Notes under the pieces: generated by a model
Database searches by the model: none
Told to the model about the DNA's origin: nothing
Seen by the model: only the letters and a program-made list of their open reading frames with translations
Program-made: the position numbers and the translations under genes
Assembly (NCBI RefSeq): GCF_014699055.1
Contig: NZ_JACXAC010000002.1
Span: 1-64,000 of the forward strand
DNA: 64,000 nucleotides
Source: Hymenobacter armeniacus
GTDB lineage: Bacteria; Bacteroidota; Bacteroidia; Cytophagales; Hymenobacteraceae
Reading direction: 5' to 3'
Shown: positions 42,553 through 51,116 of the stretch, one piece after another
Layout of the letters: each line of letters opens with the position of its first letter
Numbering within the stretch: position 1 is the first letter of the stretch

Positions 42553-45159
42553 TTAGCCCACCGGCTGGGGCCGCGCCGTGCGGCTGCCCGTTTCCGCCGA
42601 GGCTTCGGTTTCGGCGGCTTCCGGGGCCACGGCGCCTTTGCCGCCGCGCTGGCGCACGCTCAGGCCAAAGCCCAGGGCCATGAGCAGCGTGCCGCTCCAG
42701 AGCAGGTTGATGAAGGGCTTTTCCATGGCTTTCAGAATGACGTAGTCTTTCTGGGTGGTGCTCACGCCGAAGGTGAATTTGCCCTTCTCGGGGTCGATGG
42801 CGTTGAGGGTGAGGCGCACGCCGAGGTCTTCCACCTCGTCGGGCACGCGCCCAATCATGCGGTTGCGGATGACGAACACCGGGTGGGCGTGGTACTGGCG
42901 CTTTTCGCCGGTCACAATCATGTCGGCCTGCAGGGCGAGGTCGCCTTTTTGCAGGTTGAGGCCGGCGGTTTCGTGGGCCGGCTCAATGGCCCGGAACACG
43001 GCGAAGTAGTCATTTAGAAAAATGGTGTCGCCCACGCTCAGCACGCTTTCTTTGGCTTCGCTCCAGGGCTTTTCCTTGCGCGGGTCGAGCACCGAGCTCA
43101 CGTGCGTGTAGATGTCGTGGCCCCAGAACTTCTTGATGGCCGGCGAGGCCAGCAGGCCGCCCCCGCCCATCTCGTCGTTCACCTGGGCGCGGGGGTAGAG
43201 CGCAAACTGCTCGCCCGACTTCACGTCCTTATAATTGATGCGGTAGTAGGTGTTTTCGGGCAGGATGTTCACCGTGTCGCCCGTCTTGTAGTAAGTCTTG
43301 CCGTCCACGACGATGGGCGCGCGGGCCAGGGCCTTGTAGTCGTCGTCGGTGCGGAAGAGGAATTGCTTGTCGACGTAGCCGGGCACGCCGGGCACCTCAA
43401 AAAACTGGCCCGTGTAGGTGAGCTGGTAGCCGTGCATGGGCGTGGTTTCGTTGCGCCACAGCAGCACGTTGTCGCGGTTCAGGTCCTCGTCGAACTCCCG
43501 CGAATAGAGCAGGCCCGACACGTTGCGTGAAATGATATTCGAGTACCCCGCCGAGGCCAGGATGCCCAGCAGCATCAGCGCAATGCCCAGGTGGGCCACC
43601 GCGCCGCCCGAGAGGCGCACCCCGCGCCGCAGCAGGTTGAAGATGGTGCCGAAATTAGCCAACACCCCAAACAAACCCGCCAACGTGAGCACGATGTAGG
43701 CGGGCGAAATGGTGAGGCCGTTGTAGCGCACCAGCAGCACCGTGAGGGCCGTGCCCAGCAAGGCCAGCAGCGTGGGCGCCGTAAGGGAATTGACGACGGT
43801 TTCGCGGTTGTTGCGCTGCCACCACATAATCTGGGCCACGCCCGAGAGCAGGGCCACCACCACGCCCATCCAGAGCTGGAACTTGGAATAGTGGGCAATC
43901 TGGTCGGCGGGTAGGGCCACGTTGGTTTTGATGCCAATCAGGCCCATCAGCGCATTATACACCGGAATGCTGGTGGTGTAGAGCACCTGGAACGCGCCCA
44001 GGCACAGCACCGTGGCACCCACAAACACCCACAGCTCGGGGCTGTAGCCGTCCAGCTCTTTGGGCGATACCGGAATCTCTTTCCAGCGCGACACCAGCAG
44101 CGCAATGGCCAGCACTGTGAAGGCGCCGAGGTAAATCAGCAACTGGCCCGACAGGCCCAGGTCCGTGAACGAGTGCACCGAGGCGTTGCCCAGCACGCCG
44201 CTGCGGGTGAGGAACGTGGCGTAGAGAATGAGCACGAACGTGGCCACCACCAGCGCGAACGAGGTGCGCAGGCCAATGCGGCGCTTCTGCCACAGCACCA
44301 TGCCGTGCAGCGAGGCCACCAGCACCAGCCACGGAATGTACACGGCGTTTTCCACCGGGTCCCAGTTCCAGTAGCCGCCGAAGTTCAGCGTTTCATAGGC
44401 CCAATAGGCGCCCATCACCACGCCCACGCCCAGCACGCCGCCGCCAATGAGCGTCCAGGGCAGGGCGGGCTTCACCCAAGCGGTGAGCTCACGCTTCCAG
44501 AGGCCGGCAATGGCGAAAGCGAAGGGCACCAGCGTGAGCGCGAAGCCCAGAAACAGCGTGGGCGGGTGAATCACCATCCAGTAGTTCTGCAGCAGGGCGT
44601 TGAGGCCGGTGCCGTCTTTGGGCACGAAGTCGGGGTTCATTTTCCACACCGGCAGGTCGGTGAGGAACTCGCGCAGCAGAATGAACGGGGACGAGCCCAC
44701 CTTCACGCCGCCCAGCACCACGCCCAGAATCATGCTCACCAGAAACAGCTGCACGCTGCTGAACACGGCCATCACCGGCGCTTCCCACTTGCGGTTGAAG
44801 CGCATAATGCACAGGCCCAGCACCACTTGCCAGAAAATCCAGAGCAGGAACGAGCCTTCCTGGCCTTCCCAGAAGCAGGAAATCATGTACTCCACCGGCA
44901 GGTGGTTGGAGCTGTGGCTCCAGGCGTAGTAGTACTCGTAGCGGTGCGCGTGAATGATGTTGAACAAGCATGCGATTACCGAGAGCACCGCCGCGCCGTG
45001 CACGAAAAAGGCAACCCGCGCCAGCCGCAGCCAGCTCTGGTCTTCGTCGCCGAGGGCGCGGCCCCGCGAGGCCTGGAAGTAGCCGTAAGCCGCCACCAGC
45101 GCCGCCGCAAACGCCAAAATGACGCTCAAGTGGCCGATTTGTCCAATTAATAAGTTCAT
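42553..45159 (-). CDS. ccmF: Cytochrome c biogenesis protein, CcmF/CcsA family
   Basis: Membrane haem-handling subunit that joins haem to apocytochrome c. The 868-residue protein has some 13-15 membrane segments, a conserved VIHPPTLFLGF, the haem-binding tryptophan-rich GGYWNWDPVENA (WWD domain), and a large periplasmic domain (about 590-820). That C-terminal domain makes it longer than typical CcmF (about 650 aa), as seen in Bacteroidota. ATG 45159 begins the first membrane helix (MNLLIGQIGHLSVI). The frame continues upstream, but that part is antisense-like and overlaps the MNT gene. Confidence 0.92.
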   Translation of the reverse strand: MNLLIGQIGHLSVILAFAAALVAAYGYFQASRGRALGDEDQSWLRLARVAFFVHGAAVLSVIACLFNIIHAHRYEYYYAWSHSSNHLPVEYMISCFWEGQEGSFLLWIFWQVVLGLCIMRFNRKWEAPVMAVFSSVQLFLVSMILGVVLGGVKVGSSPFILLREFLTDLPVWKMNPDFVPKDGTGLNALLQNYWMVIHPPTLFLGFALTLVPFAFAIAGLWKRELTAWVKPALPWTLIGGGVLGVGVVMGAYWAYETLNFGGYWNWDPVENAVYIPWLVLVASLHGMVLWQKRRIGLRTSFALVVATFVLILYATFLTRSGVLGNASVHSFTDLGLSGQLLIYLGAFTVLAIALLVSRWKEIPVSPKELDGYSPELWVFVGATVLCLGAFQVLYTTSIPVYNALMGLIGIKTNVALPADQIAHYSKFQLWMGVVVALLSGVAQIMWWQRNNRETVVNSLTAPTLLALLGTALTVLLVRYNGLTISPAYIVLTLAGLFGVLANFGTIFNLLRRGVRLSGGAVAHLGIALMLLGILASAGYSNIISRNVSGLLYSREFDEDLNRDNVLLWRNETTPMHGYQLTYTGQFFEVPGVPGYVDKQFLFRTDDDYKALARAPIVVDGKTYYKTGDTVNILPENTYYRINYKDVKSGEQFALYPRAQVNDEMGGGGLLASPAIKKFWGHDIYTHVSSVLDPRKEKPWSEAKESVLSVGDTIFLNDYFAVFRAIEPAHETAGLNLQKGDLALQADMIVTGEKRQYHAHPVFVIRNRMIGRVPDEVEDLGVRLTLNAIDPEKGKFTFGVSTTQKDYVILKAMEKPFINLLWSGTLLMALGFGLSVRQRGGKGAVAPEAAETEASAETGSRTARPQPVG

Positions 45160-45173
45160 AAGCAAAAGATAAA

Positions 45174-45503
45174 TCAGGCGGATACCGCCACCGCCGCGCC
45201 GGAGCGCAACACTTCGTAGCGGGCTAAAATGCGGGGATGAAAAGCGGGCGGCAGCTGCGCCCAGTCGTGCACGTTCACGAAAATAGGTAAGTTGCTGTAC
45301 GTGAGTGCTTCGCGAAATTCGTTGAGCAGGCGCACCGGAAGAGCCGTCAGGTTGTGGCCACGCAACACCAAGTCCAGGTCGCTGCCTTCGTGGGCGTTGC
45401 CATTCACGCGGCTGCCGTAGGCCCACACGGCCACTTCGGGCGGCACGTGCCGGGCAACGAGTGCCTGCACCAGGGCCAGGTCTTTCGGGCGAAGGTCGAG
45501 CAT
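45174..45503 (-). CDS. mntA: MNT-family nucleotidyltransferase antitoxin
   Basis: A 109-residue minimal nucleotidyltransferase. The active-site motif is GSX10DXD exactly: Gly30, Ser31, then Asp42 and Asp44 in GSDLDL. In characterised HEPN-MNT systems such proteins transfer AMP to a tyrosine of the HEPN RNase and silence it. The start ATG at 45503 is two bases after the HEPN stop, so the genes are coupled with the toxin first. It ends 14 bp before the ccmF start. The paired HEPN gene makes this call firm. Confidence 0.9.
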   Translation of the reverse strand: MLDLRPKDLALVQALVARHVPPEVAVWAYGSRVNGNAHEGSDLDLVLRGHNLTALPVRLLNEFREALTYSNLPIFVNVHDWAQLPPAFHPRILARYEVLRSGAAVAVSA

Positions 45504-45505
45504 GG

Positions 45506-45931
45506 TCAGGAAAGTGGTTTGCCGTGAAGAAGTTGCGCCAGGGCCGTGGCATCGGCCACGAACTGCGGCAGGAGTTTCAGCGTGCCTTCGGCAAACCCGA
45601 CGCCGTAGTCGTGGGCCGTGGTGTTGCGGTTGTCGCGATACACCAGCCACCGCTCGGTTGCGTCGAGGGACAGCACTCCGTGCTGCGCCGCGGCCCGAAA
45701 CAGGTCTTTGTAGACCAGCGCATCGGCCTGCCGGGGCGAAGCGAAATACGGCCGCAGGGCCTTTTTCAGCAGTTTTTCGGTTTGCTCGATGATGATTTCA
45801 AACTCCTTCACGCAGGCCGAACGATACAACTCGTACTCCACCGAATCGGGCGCGCTCTGCTGCAAGAGCACCACTGCCCGGTCGAGGGCCAGGGTGCAGC
45901 GAGTGAGCAGAGAAGAGTCGAGCGTTGTCAT
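45506..45931 (-). CDS. hepT: HEPN-family RNase toxin (HI0074/HepT type)
   Basis: A 141-residue all-helical protein with the toxin motif RX4HXY: Arg102, His107 and Tyr109 in RNTTAHDY. Arg and His form the composite RNase site of the HEPN dimer, and the Tyr is the residue AMPylated by the partner MNT in studied systems (family knowledge). All key residues are intact. VKEFEIIIEQTEKLLKKAL in the first helices is typical of nucleotidyltransferase-binding HEPN proteins. Located between the ccm genes, on the same strand. Confidence 0.9.
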   Translation of the reverse strand: MTTLDSSLLTRCTLALDRAVVLLQQSAPDSVEYELYRSACVKEFEIIIEQTEKLLKKALRPYFASPRQADALVYKDLFRAAAQHGVLSLDATERWLVYRDNRNTTAHDYGVGFAEGTLKLLPQFVADATALAQLLHGKPLS

Positions 45932-45944
45932 GGAAAAGGCAAAT

Positions 45945-47087
45945 TTACCGCTGCGCCGCCGGAGCTGGCAGGGCTAATAACAACTTATCGGTGAAAAAGG
46001 CGCCCCGCGGCGGATGACACGTGATTTCGACGGCAATTTTTTCCAATCCGGCTTCCTGCCACTTGCGCACGGGCAGCTCGGCCTGCCGCCGGTCGGCGGG
46101 CTGGTTGACGAGCTGGCGCGAAAGCAGCACCTGCCCGCTGGCCGGGTTGGTAACGACCACCGACAGCCGTGCTTTGTTTGGGTATTTGCGCAGCGGCAGC
46201 TCCACCACGGCGCGGGCGGGGCTGGTGCCGGGCACGGCGGGCGCTTCGCCGTAGCCGTACCACCACTGCCGCAGCCGCGCCGGCGGCGGACTGCCCGGGG
46301 CGTGGGTGGTCACCACTTGATAGTCGTAGGTGCCGGGGCCGGGCAGCGTATCCGTTATCGTGTACGTCAGGGTGGGCTGCCCGTAAGTGTCGCGTTGCAC
46401 GGGCACCAGCCGCACTTCGCGGCTGCGGTACTGGTGCACCTCGCGGCGCAGCACCCGGCAGGCGGGCGCGGCGGCCAGCGAGTCGGGCACGGTCCAGGTC
46501 AGTTCCACGACGTGGCTGGCGGTGGGCAGCACGCGGGTTGGGTTGGGCGGGAAATAGCTCACGGGCATGCCCACCGGCTGCCGGCTCACCTGCAGGGAGA
46601 ATTGGCAGAAGTCCTTCAGGTAGCCGTCCACGTCCAGCAGGTAAGGCTTGCCCGAACGAAGCGAGTCCAGCGTTACGAACACGTCGTCCTGCGTGCCGAG
46701 CGAAGTGCAGCTCAAGATGCGGTAGGTGGCCGGCTGGCAGGGCATGCCCGTGAGCACCACGAGCTGCACCCCGCGCACGTCGCGGCATTTTTGGCCACCG
46801 ATGTTGATGAAGTAGCGGCCCGAGGCTTTCGGCGTAAACTCAAACCATTGGTCGTTGTGGTACTCGATGCACTTGCCGGTCAGGCGCTCGTCCACGCAAC
46901 TGCGCTGCACAGTGCAGCCGGTGGTATTTGATGTGACGACTTCCTCGACTTGCAGTCTGCGGCGGTTTTCAATGTTGTCGTTCGGCACCTGGGCCGCCGC
47001 AGTGGAGGCAAAGGAGGCGGCGAGAAGGAACAACAGCGTCAAGCGAACCGCAGAAAAAAGAACGTCATGCTGAGCCTGTCGAAGCAT
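45945..47087 (-). CDS. Exported beta-rich protein of unknown function
   Basis: A 380-residue protein. The signal peptide (LTLLFLLAASFASTAAAQ) is followed by a cysteine-containing domain (GCTVQRSCVDERLTGKC, NDQWFEFTPKASGRYFINIGG) that looks like a bacterial pre-peptidase/PPC-type beta-sandwich, then a fibronectin-like segment (VELTWTVPDS...). The start is uncertain. ATG 47087, within the palindromic element at 47060-47154, gives an n-region MLRQAQHDVLFSAVR before the signal hydrophobic core. A TTG at the core is the alternative. It is positioned between ccmE and the HEPN gene. Confidence 0.65.
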   Translation of the reverse strand: MLRQAQHDVLFSAVRLTLLFLLAASFASTAAAQVPNDNIENRRRLQVEEVVTSNTTGCTVQRSCVDERLTGKCIEYHNDQWFEFTPKASGRYFINIGGQKCRDVRGVQLVVLTGMPCQPATYRILSCTSLGTQDDVFVTLDSLRSGKPYLLDVDGYLKDFCQFSLQVSRQPVGMPVSYFPPNPTRVLPTASHVVELTWTVPDSLAAAPACRVLRREVHQYRSREVRLVPVQRDTYGQPTLTYTITDTLPGPGTYDYQVVTTHAPGSPPPARLRQWWYGYGEAPAVPGTSPARAVVELPLRKYPNKARLSVVVTNPASGQVLLSRQLVNQPADRRQAELPVRKWQEAGLEKIAVEITCHPPRGAFFTDKLLLALPAPAAQR

Positions 47088-47154
47088 CTCTGCCGCAGTA
47101 GTAAATGCATTACTCGTGCGGCAGAGATGCTTCGACAGGCTCAGCATGACGTTC
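47060..47154. repeat. Palindromic intergenic element A3, perfect 38-bp stem
   Basis: 47060-47097 and 47117-47154 are perfect inverted copies (38 bp) with a 19-base centre. Arms begin GAACGTCATGCTGAG and end in CTCTGCCGCA. Outer half is shared with 62770-62871 and, in part, with 26099 and 29002. Confidence 0.9.
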
Positions 47155-47178
47155 CGGGAATAAATCAACAGCCCGGGA

Positions 47179-47610
47179 CTACTTCACCGAAGCCGTGGCG
47201 CCTTGGTTCAAATCCTTCTTCACGTACTTGCTGGGGCACTTCAGCAGGATGTTGTCGGCCATGAAGACGTTGCCCTTCATGCAGCCGGTGATGACCACCT
47301 GCTCCGAGGCGTCGAAGTCCTGCGGCTTGGGGTTGTTGTACACCACGCGCTGGGCCACGTGCAGCGTATCTACCAGCGTGAAAGCAAAGTAGTTGGGATC
47401 CGTCATGGGGTCATATTCCAGGCCCATGGGCTGCTTCGCGGCATCGCGCGGCAGCTTGCCTACCACGTGCACCTTGGTGGTGTTGCCCTCGGCGGCCCGC
47501 TGGCGAGCCTCGCCAAAGCCAACGTACACGCTGGCATCGGCGGTGGTGCTGAGGATGATGGCGGCGGCCACCGCAATGATGGCCATGATGAAAATGTGCG
47601 ACTTCTTCAT
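47179..47610 (-). CDS. ccmE: Cytochrome c maturation protein CcmE, Cys-type
   Basis: Haem chaperone with an OB fold anchored by one N-terminal membrane segment (about 5-22). The 143-residue protein has VHVVGKLPRD and VITGCMKGNVFMADNILLKCPSKY. In the classical protein a His of HxxxY binds haem covalently; here the position is Cys125 with Tyr129 (CPSKY), the CxxxY variant known from some bacteria and archaea. Its position next to ccmC and ccmD supports the call. Confidence 0.88.
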   Translation of the reverse strand: MKKSHIFIMAIIAVAAAIILSTTADASVYVGFGEARQRAAEGNTTKVHVVGKLPRDAAKQPMGLEYDPMTDPNYFAFTLVDTLHVAQRVVYNNPKPQDFDASEQVVITGCMKGNVFMADNILLKCPSKYVKKDLNQGATASVK

Positions 47611-47708
47611 AGACCGCAGATGGTGAGAGTGATAATGAGTGAAAAGACTTGCCGGGGGGCTGGCCGGGTGCGCCTGTGCAACAGCGCAAGCGGGCGGCGG
47701 GTGCCCTA

Positions 47709-47954
47709 CTATTTTTTTATTTGTTCCTCCAGGCGGCTCACCTTGCGGTCGAGCGAAATGAGGTAGAGCAGCAGGCCGGCTACGATGACGACCACCACGG
47801 CCACCACCACATAGATTTTGCCGTTGGCGCGCAGGCTGTCGGCCATTTCGGGCTCGGCGGCGGTGGCTTGGGCGAAAGCGTTGGCGGCGTTGAAGAGCAG
47901 CGTCAGCAGCAGCAGAAACAGGACCGCGGGGCGCGGCGAGAGCTTAATTTTCAT
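47709..47954 (-). CDS. ccmD: CcmD-like small membrane protein
   Basis: An 81-residue protein with an N-terminal signal-like segment (about 11-28), a short acidic periplasmic stretch, a membrane helix (about 47-67) and a C-terminal coiled segment DRKVSRLEEQIKK. The length and layout fit CcmD, which attaches the haem-export complex to CcmE. The first ATG overlaps the ccmC end by 11 bp. Confidence 0.75.
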   Translation of the reverse strand: MKIKLSPRPAVLFLLLLTLLFNAANAFAQATAAEPEMADSLRANGKIYVVVAVVVVIVAGLLLYLISLDRKVSRLEEQIKK

Positions 47955-48699
47955 CGTGTTTCAATTTCAGGAAAGCAAAACGGCTGCTGACCTGGGTGAG
48001 CCAGAAGGCAAACAAAATCCAGCCGATGACGGCGGGGTAAAACACCTGCCGCATGGTGTTGTCGAGGTCGTATTGGTTGAAGCCGGGGTTGCCGGTCTGG
48101 CCGGGGTGCAGCGAGGGGCCGCTCAGGCGCGGCAGCACAAACAGCAGCGGAATGGCCGCCGCAAACGCAAAAATGTTGTAGATGGCCGACACGCGGGCCC
48201 GCTGCTGCTCGTCGCGAAACGAGCCGCGCAGCACCAAGTAAGCGCCGTAGATGAGCATGGCCACGGCCGCGCCGTTCAGGCGCGGGTCGGGCGTCCACCA
48301 AGCGCCCCAGGTGAAGCGCGCCCACAGGCTGCCCGTGGCCAGGCCCAGCAGGCCCAGCACAATGCCGGTTTTGGCCGACTCGTGGGCCAGCACATCGAGC
48401 CGTTCGCTCGGATTGCGCAGGTAGCGGATGGAATACCACACCGACACCAGCAGCACCATAATCATCGAAAACCACATGGGCACGTGGAAAAACAGGTTTC
48501 GGATGCTCTCGTTCACGATGGGCAGCCGCGGCACCGCAATCAGAATGCCCACCGCCGAAGCACCCAGCAGGAGCAGCACCGTGAGGGACTTCCACACCAC
48601 GCCGGACGTGCGCTGCTCGATGAGGAACTGGCCACCCCACACGCCGGCTACCGTCATTACCACGCCGGATACACTACCAACTATTGCCGCTGTACTCAT
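47944..48699 (-). CDS. ccmC: Haem exporter subunit CcmC / CcsA-like
   Basis: Membrane subunit that presents haem to CcmE. The 251-residue protein has six membrane segments and the haem-binding tryptophan-rich motif WGAWWTPDPRL near 133-143, with conserved histidines in NLFFHVPMWF and PSLHPGQ. It starts 15 bp after the ccmB stop. Confidence 0.92.
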   Translation of the reverse strand: MSTAAIVGSVSGVVMTVAGVWGGQFLIEQRTSGVVWKSLTVLLLLGASAVGILIAVPRLPIVNESIRNLFFHVPMWFSMIMVLLVSVWYSIRYLRNPSERLDVLAHESAKTGIVLGLLGLATGSLWARFTWGAWWTPDPRLNGAAVAMLIYGAYLVLRGSFRDEQQRARVSAIYNIFAFAAAIPLLFVLPRLSGPSLHPGQTGNPGFNQYDLDNTMRQVFYPAVIGWILFAFWLTQVSSRFAFLKLKHDEN

Positions 48700-48714
48700 A
48701 AGTAAATCAATAAA

Positions 48715-49389
48715 TTAGCCGCGCCACAAAAAGGGAAACAGCAGATAGGACGTGGCGCCCACTATCATGTTCAGGGCCACCAGCGTGAGCACCGAACTCT
48801 GGCTGACGCTCCAGTCCAGCCCGTCCAAGGCATTCTTACTCACCTTGATGAGCAGCAGCAGCATGGGCACCATAATAGGGAAACCGAGCACGGCCATCAG
48901 GGTTGCGCCGTTGCCGCCGGCCTTGGCCGCAATGCCCGACACCAGCGTGAGCGTGGTGGCAAAGCCCACGGCGCCCAGCAGCAGGTTGGCCACAAACAGG
49001 CCCGGGCTCTGAATGGGATTGCCGAGAAAAACCGTGTACAAAAAGAGTCCCAGCAACGCCACTGCCGTAAGCAACAGCGTGTTGTAGAGCATCTTGGCCA
49101 GAATGACGGCCTGGGGCCGCACCAGCGTGTAGTAGTACAGCCGCTGCCCTGCGCTCTCCTGCATAAAGCCCTTGGCCACCGCATTGATGGCGGCAAACAG
49201 CAGAATGACCCACAGCAGCGCGTTCCAGGCCGGGGGCGGAGGCGTGCCGCCGCGCAGGCTGAAGCTCAGGAAGGACACAAACACCGTGCTGCCCACGTAC
49301 AGCAACAGCCCGCCCAAGGCCGCACGCTGCCGCCATTCGAGGCGGAAGTCTTTGGCTAGCAGGGTGGTGATTTCGCGGAGCAGGGGCAC
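48715..49389 (-). CDS. ccmB: Haem exporter subunit CcmB
   Basis: Membrane component of the CcmABCD haem transporter. The 224-residue protein has six membrane segments, with the family motifs LLAKDFRLEWRQR at the N-terminus and MLYNTLLLTAVALLGLFLYT. GTG 49389 is the chosen start; a -7 element (TATCTTTG) just upstream at 49414-49421 argues against the longer reading frame. No ccmA ATPase gene is present in the window. Confidence 0.9.
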   Translation of the reverse strand: MPLLREITTLLAKDFRLEWRQRAALGGLLLYVGSTVFVSFLSFSLRGGTPPPPAWNALLWVILLFAAINAVAKGFMQESAGQRLYYYTLVRPQAVILAKMLYNTLLLTAVALLGLFLYTVFLGNPIQSPGLFVANLLLGAVGFATTLTLVSGIAAKAGGNGATLMAVLGFPIMVPMLLLLIKVSKNALDGLDWSVSQSSVLTLVALNMIVGATSYLLFPFLWRG

Positions 49390-49413
49390 GGCAGCAGGGG
49401 GTATTTCAGGCCG

Positions 49414-49421
49414 CAAAGATA
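49414..49421 (-). promoter_or_regulatory. -7 element of the ccm operon
   Basis: TATCTTTG on the minus strand fully matches TAnnTTTG, 25 bp before the ccmB GTG. No TTG is found at the -33 spacing. Confidence 0.4.
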
Positions 49422-49439
49422 CGCCCGACCCGCCCTGGA

Positions 49440-50972
49440 TTATTCCCCCACCACCACTTTTGCGCTGGCCGACTGGCCCTGCTGCGTCACTTCCAGCACG
49501 TAGAGACCGGCGGCTACGCCCCGCAACGGCAAAGCGCACTGGCCATTGCTGGGCAAGGCCAGGGTGGTGCACACCGTTTGGCCCAGCAGGTTGCGCAGGC
49601 GCAGCGTGGCCGGCGCATTGCCCGGCAGCTGCAGGTGCAGCGTGCCCTGCGCGGGGGAGGGGTAAGCGGACACGTTCAGGGGCTGCGCCGCGGCCCGGGC
49701 CGCCAGCACGATGGTGGCGCGCATCGGCATGAAATTGAGCAGGCCCAGCGCCGGCTGGTCTACCTGATGCACGATGTGGCTTTCGGCCACGGCGGCCGAA
49801 TTGGTGCCCCAGTCGTTGTTTTGGGCCATCATGTTGTCGGGCATGTTCAGGTAGAAGTCGTACACCTGGCCGCCGTTGCCGTTGTTGTAGAGCAGGTTGC
49901 GGCCCACGTTCAGGCTGTCGGTGCTGCTGGCATCGCCAAAGCTCATGCTGGGACCGGGGTTGGCAGAGGTGCTGGAGGTGCGCAGCACCGTCACGCCCCA
50001 GAGGTTGCCGCGCAGCACGTTGCGGCTGGCCACGCCGGTGAGGGTGGCGTTGCCCTGCAGGTTGATGCCGCTGCCGCCGGTCTGGGCGTTGGGGTTGATG
50101 TTGTTGTTTTCGATGACGTTGCGGGTGATGACGGCCTGAATGCCCGAGCCCAGCATGGCCACGCCGTAGCGGTTGTTGGCAATGCGGTTCTGGCGAATGA
50201 TAACCTGCGTGGTGCCCGCGGCCCCCAGCAGGTTCGAGACCGATACCCCGCCGGCCATGTTGTACGGCCCGCCCAGCACGCGGCAGCCCTCAATCACGAT
50301 GGGCGTGGCGCCGCCAATGCCCAGGTTAATCTGTGGGTAGTTGCCGTTTTCGGTGTCGTTGTTGCGAAACACGCAGTTGCGGATGACGGGCGAGGTGTTG
50401 CGGTTGGCCGGGCTCAGCACGCCGGAGCGGGCATTGTCGTAGATGCGGCAGTTGAGGATGCGCGGTGCGCCGCCCGAGGGGCTAATGGCCCCGCTGTTGG
50501 TATTGACGGTGCCAATGCGCGACACCTGGTAGCGCACCACGCAGCTGTCGAGCAGCAGGTCGCAGTCCACGGTCTTGATGCCGCCGCCGTACTCCACAAT
50601 GGTTTTGCGCAGCCGCGAGCCCTGGCTGGTGGCCGAAAACCAGAAGCTATGAAACGGCGCTGTGCTCGCCTGGGCCGTGATTTTGACCGAGTCGCGCGGG
50701 TTCACCAGCAGCACGCCGTCCACGTTCACCTGAGCGGCGGCGGCCAGGCGCAGCGTGGCGTTGGTCGTGATGGTCAGCGTATCGGTGGGGCTCAGGCGCA
50801 GGTTGCCGTTCACGGCGTACACGCCGGGGCTGGTCAGCACCACGTTGGAGCCGGTGGCGGCGGCCAGCTGGGCCAGCGTCCAGCGCACGCCGGTGCCGGG
50901 CGTTTGGTATTGCGCGCATGCGCTGGACGCCGAAAGAGCCAGCACCAAGCCGGAAAGTAGCAGGTTTTTCAT
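49440..50972 (-). CDS. Right-handed beta-helix surface protein with T9SS sorting domain
   Basis: A 510-residue exported protein. The signal peptide ends near ASSACAQ. Residues about 60-420 are parallel beta-helix (pectate-lyase-like) repeats such as RILNCRIYDNARSGV, PVIRNCVFRNND and VITRNVIENNNI. The last about 75 residues (SAYPSPAQGTLHLQLP to VVVGE) form a T9SS type A sorting domain. Probably secreted by the PorU/V/Z machinery. No catalytic residues of polysaccharide lyases could be assigned. The ATG at 50972 starts the signal peptide. Confidence 0.8.
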   Translation of the reverse strand: MKNLLLSGLVLALSASSACAQYQTPGTGVRWTLAQLAAATGSNVVLTSPGVYAVNGNLRLSPTDTLTITTNATLRLAAAAQVNVDGVLLVNPRDSVKITAQASTAPFHSFWFSATSQGSRLRKTIVEYGGGIKTVDCDLLLDSCVVRYQVSRIGTVNTNSGAISPSGGAPRILNCRIYDNARSGVLSPANRNTSPVIRNCVFRNNDTENGNYPQINLGIGGATPIVIEGCRVLGGPYNMAGGVSVSNLLGAAGTTQVIIRQNRIANNRYGVAMLGSGIQAVITRNVIENNNINPNAQTGGSGINLQGNATLTGVASRNVLRGNLWGVTVLRTSSTSANPGPSMSFGDASSTDSLNVGRNLLYNNGNGGQVYDFYLNMPDNMMAQNNDWGTNSAAVAESHIVHQVDQPALGLLNFMPMRATIVLAARAAAQPLNVSAYPSPAQGTLHLQLPGNAPATLRLRNLLGQTVCTTLALPSNGQCALPLRGVAAGLYVLEVTQQGQSASAKVVVGE

Positions 50973-51037
50973 AGCAAAAAGGATGGGGGTGGAGATATGC
51001 AAATAACGGAATTTAAGCCGTGAGCAGCCGCAAACGC

Positions 51038-51071
51038 AAAAAAGGCCCCCGGCAATCAAGCCAGGAGCCTT
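51038..51071 (-). terminator. Intrinsic terminator after the TolB-like gene
   Basis: A 12-bp stem containing a mismatch or wobble pair (51042-51053 with 51060-51071), followed on the minus strand by a T-run, 46 bp past the stop at 51117. Confidence 0.7.
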
Positions 51072-51116
51072 CCTGAAACAACCGGCGGCTACACGCTGGC
51101 TGCTAAGCAATGCCTG

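Noticed and set aside
45160..45552. N-terminal extension of ccmF by 131 codons
   Set aside because: The extension is the out-of-frame image of the HEPN-MNT genes and is Arg/Pro-rich without membrane character. ATG 45159 gives the family N-terminus.
47088..47168. N-terminal extension MLSLSKHL-type peptide of the exported protein gene
   Set aside because: This is the translation of palindromic element A3, a widespread database artefact, and not part of the protein beyond the possible start at 47087.
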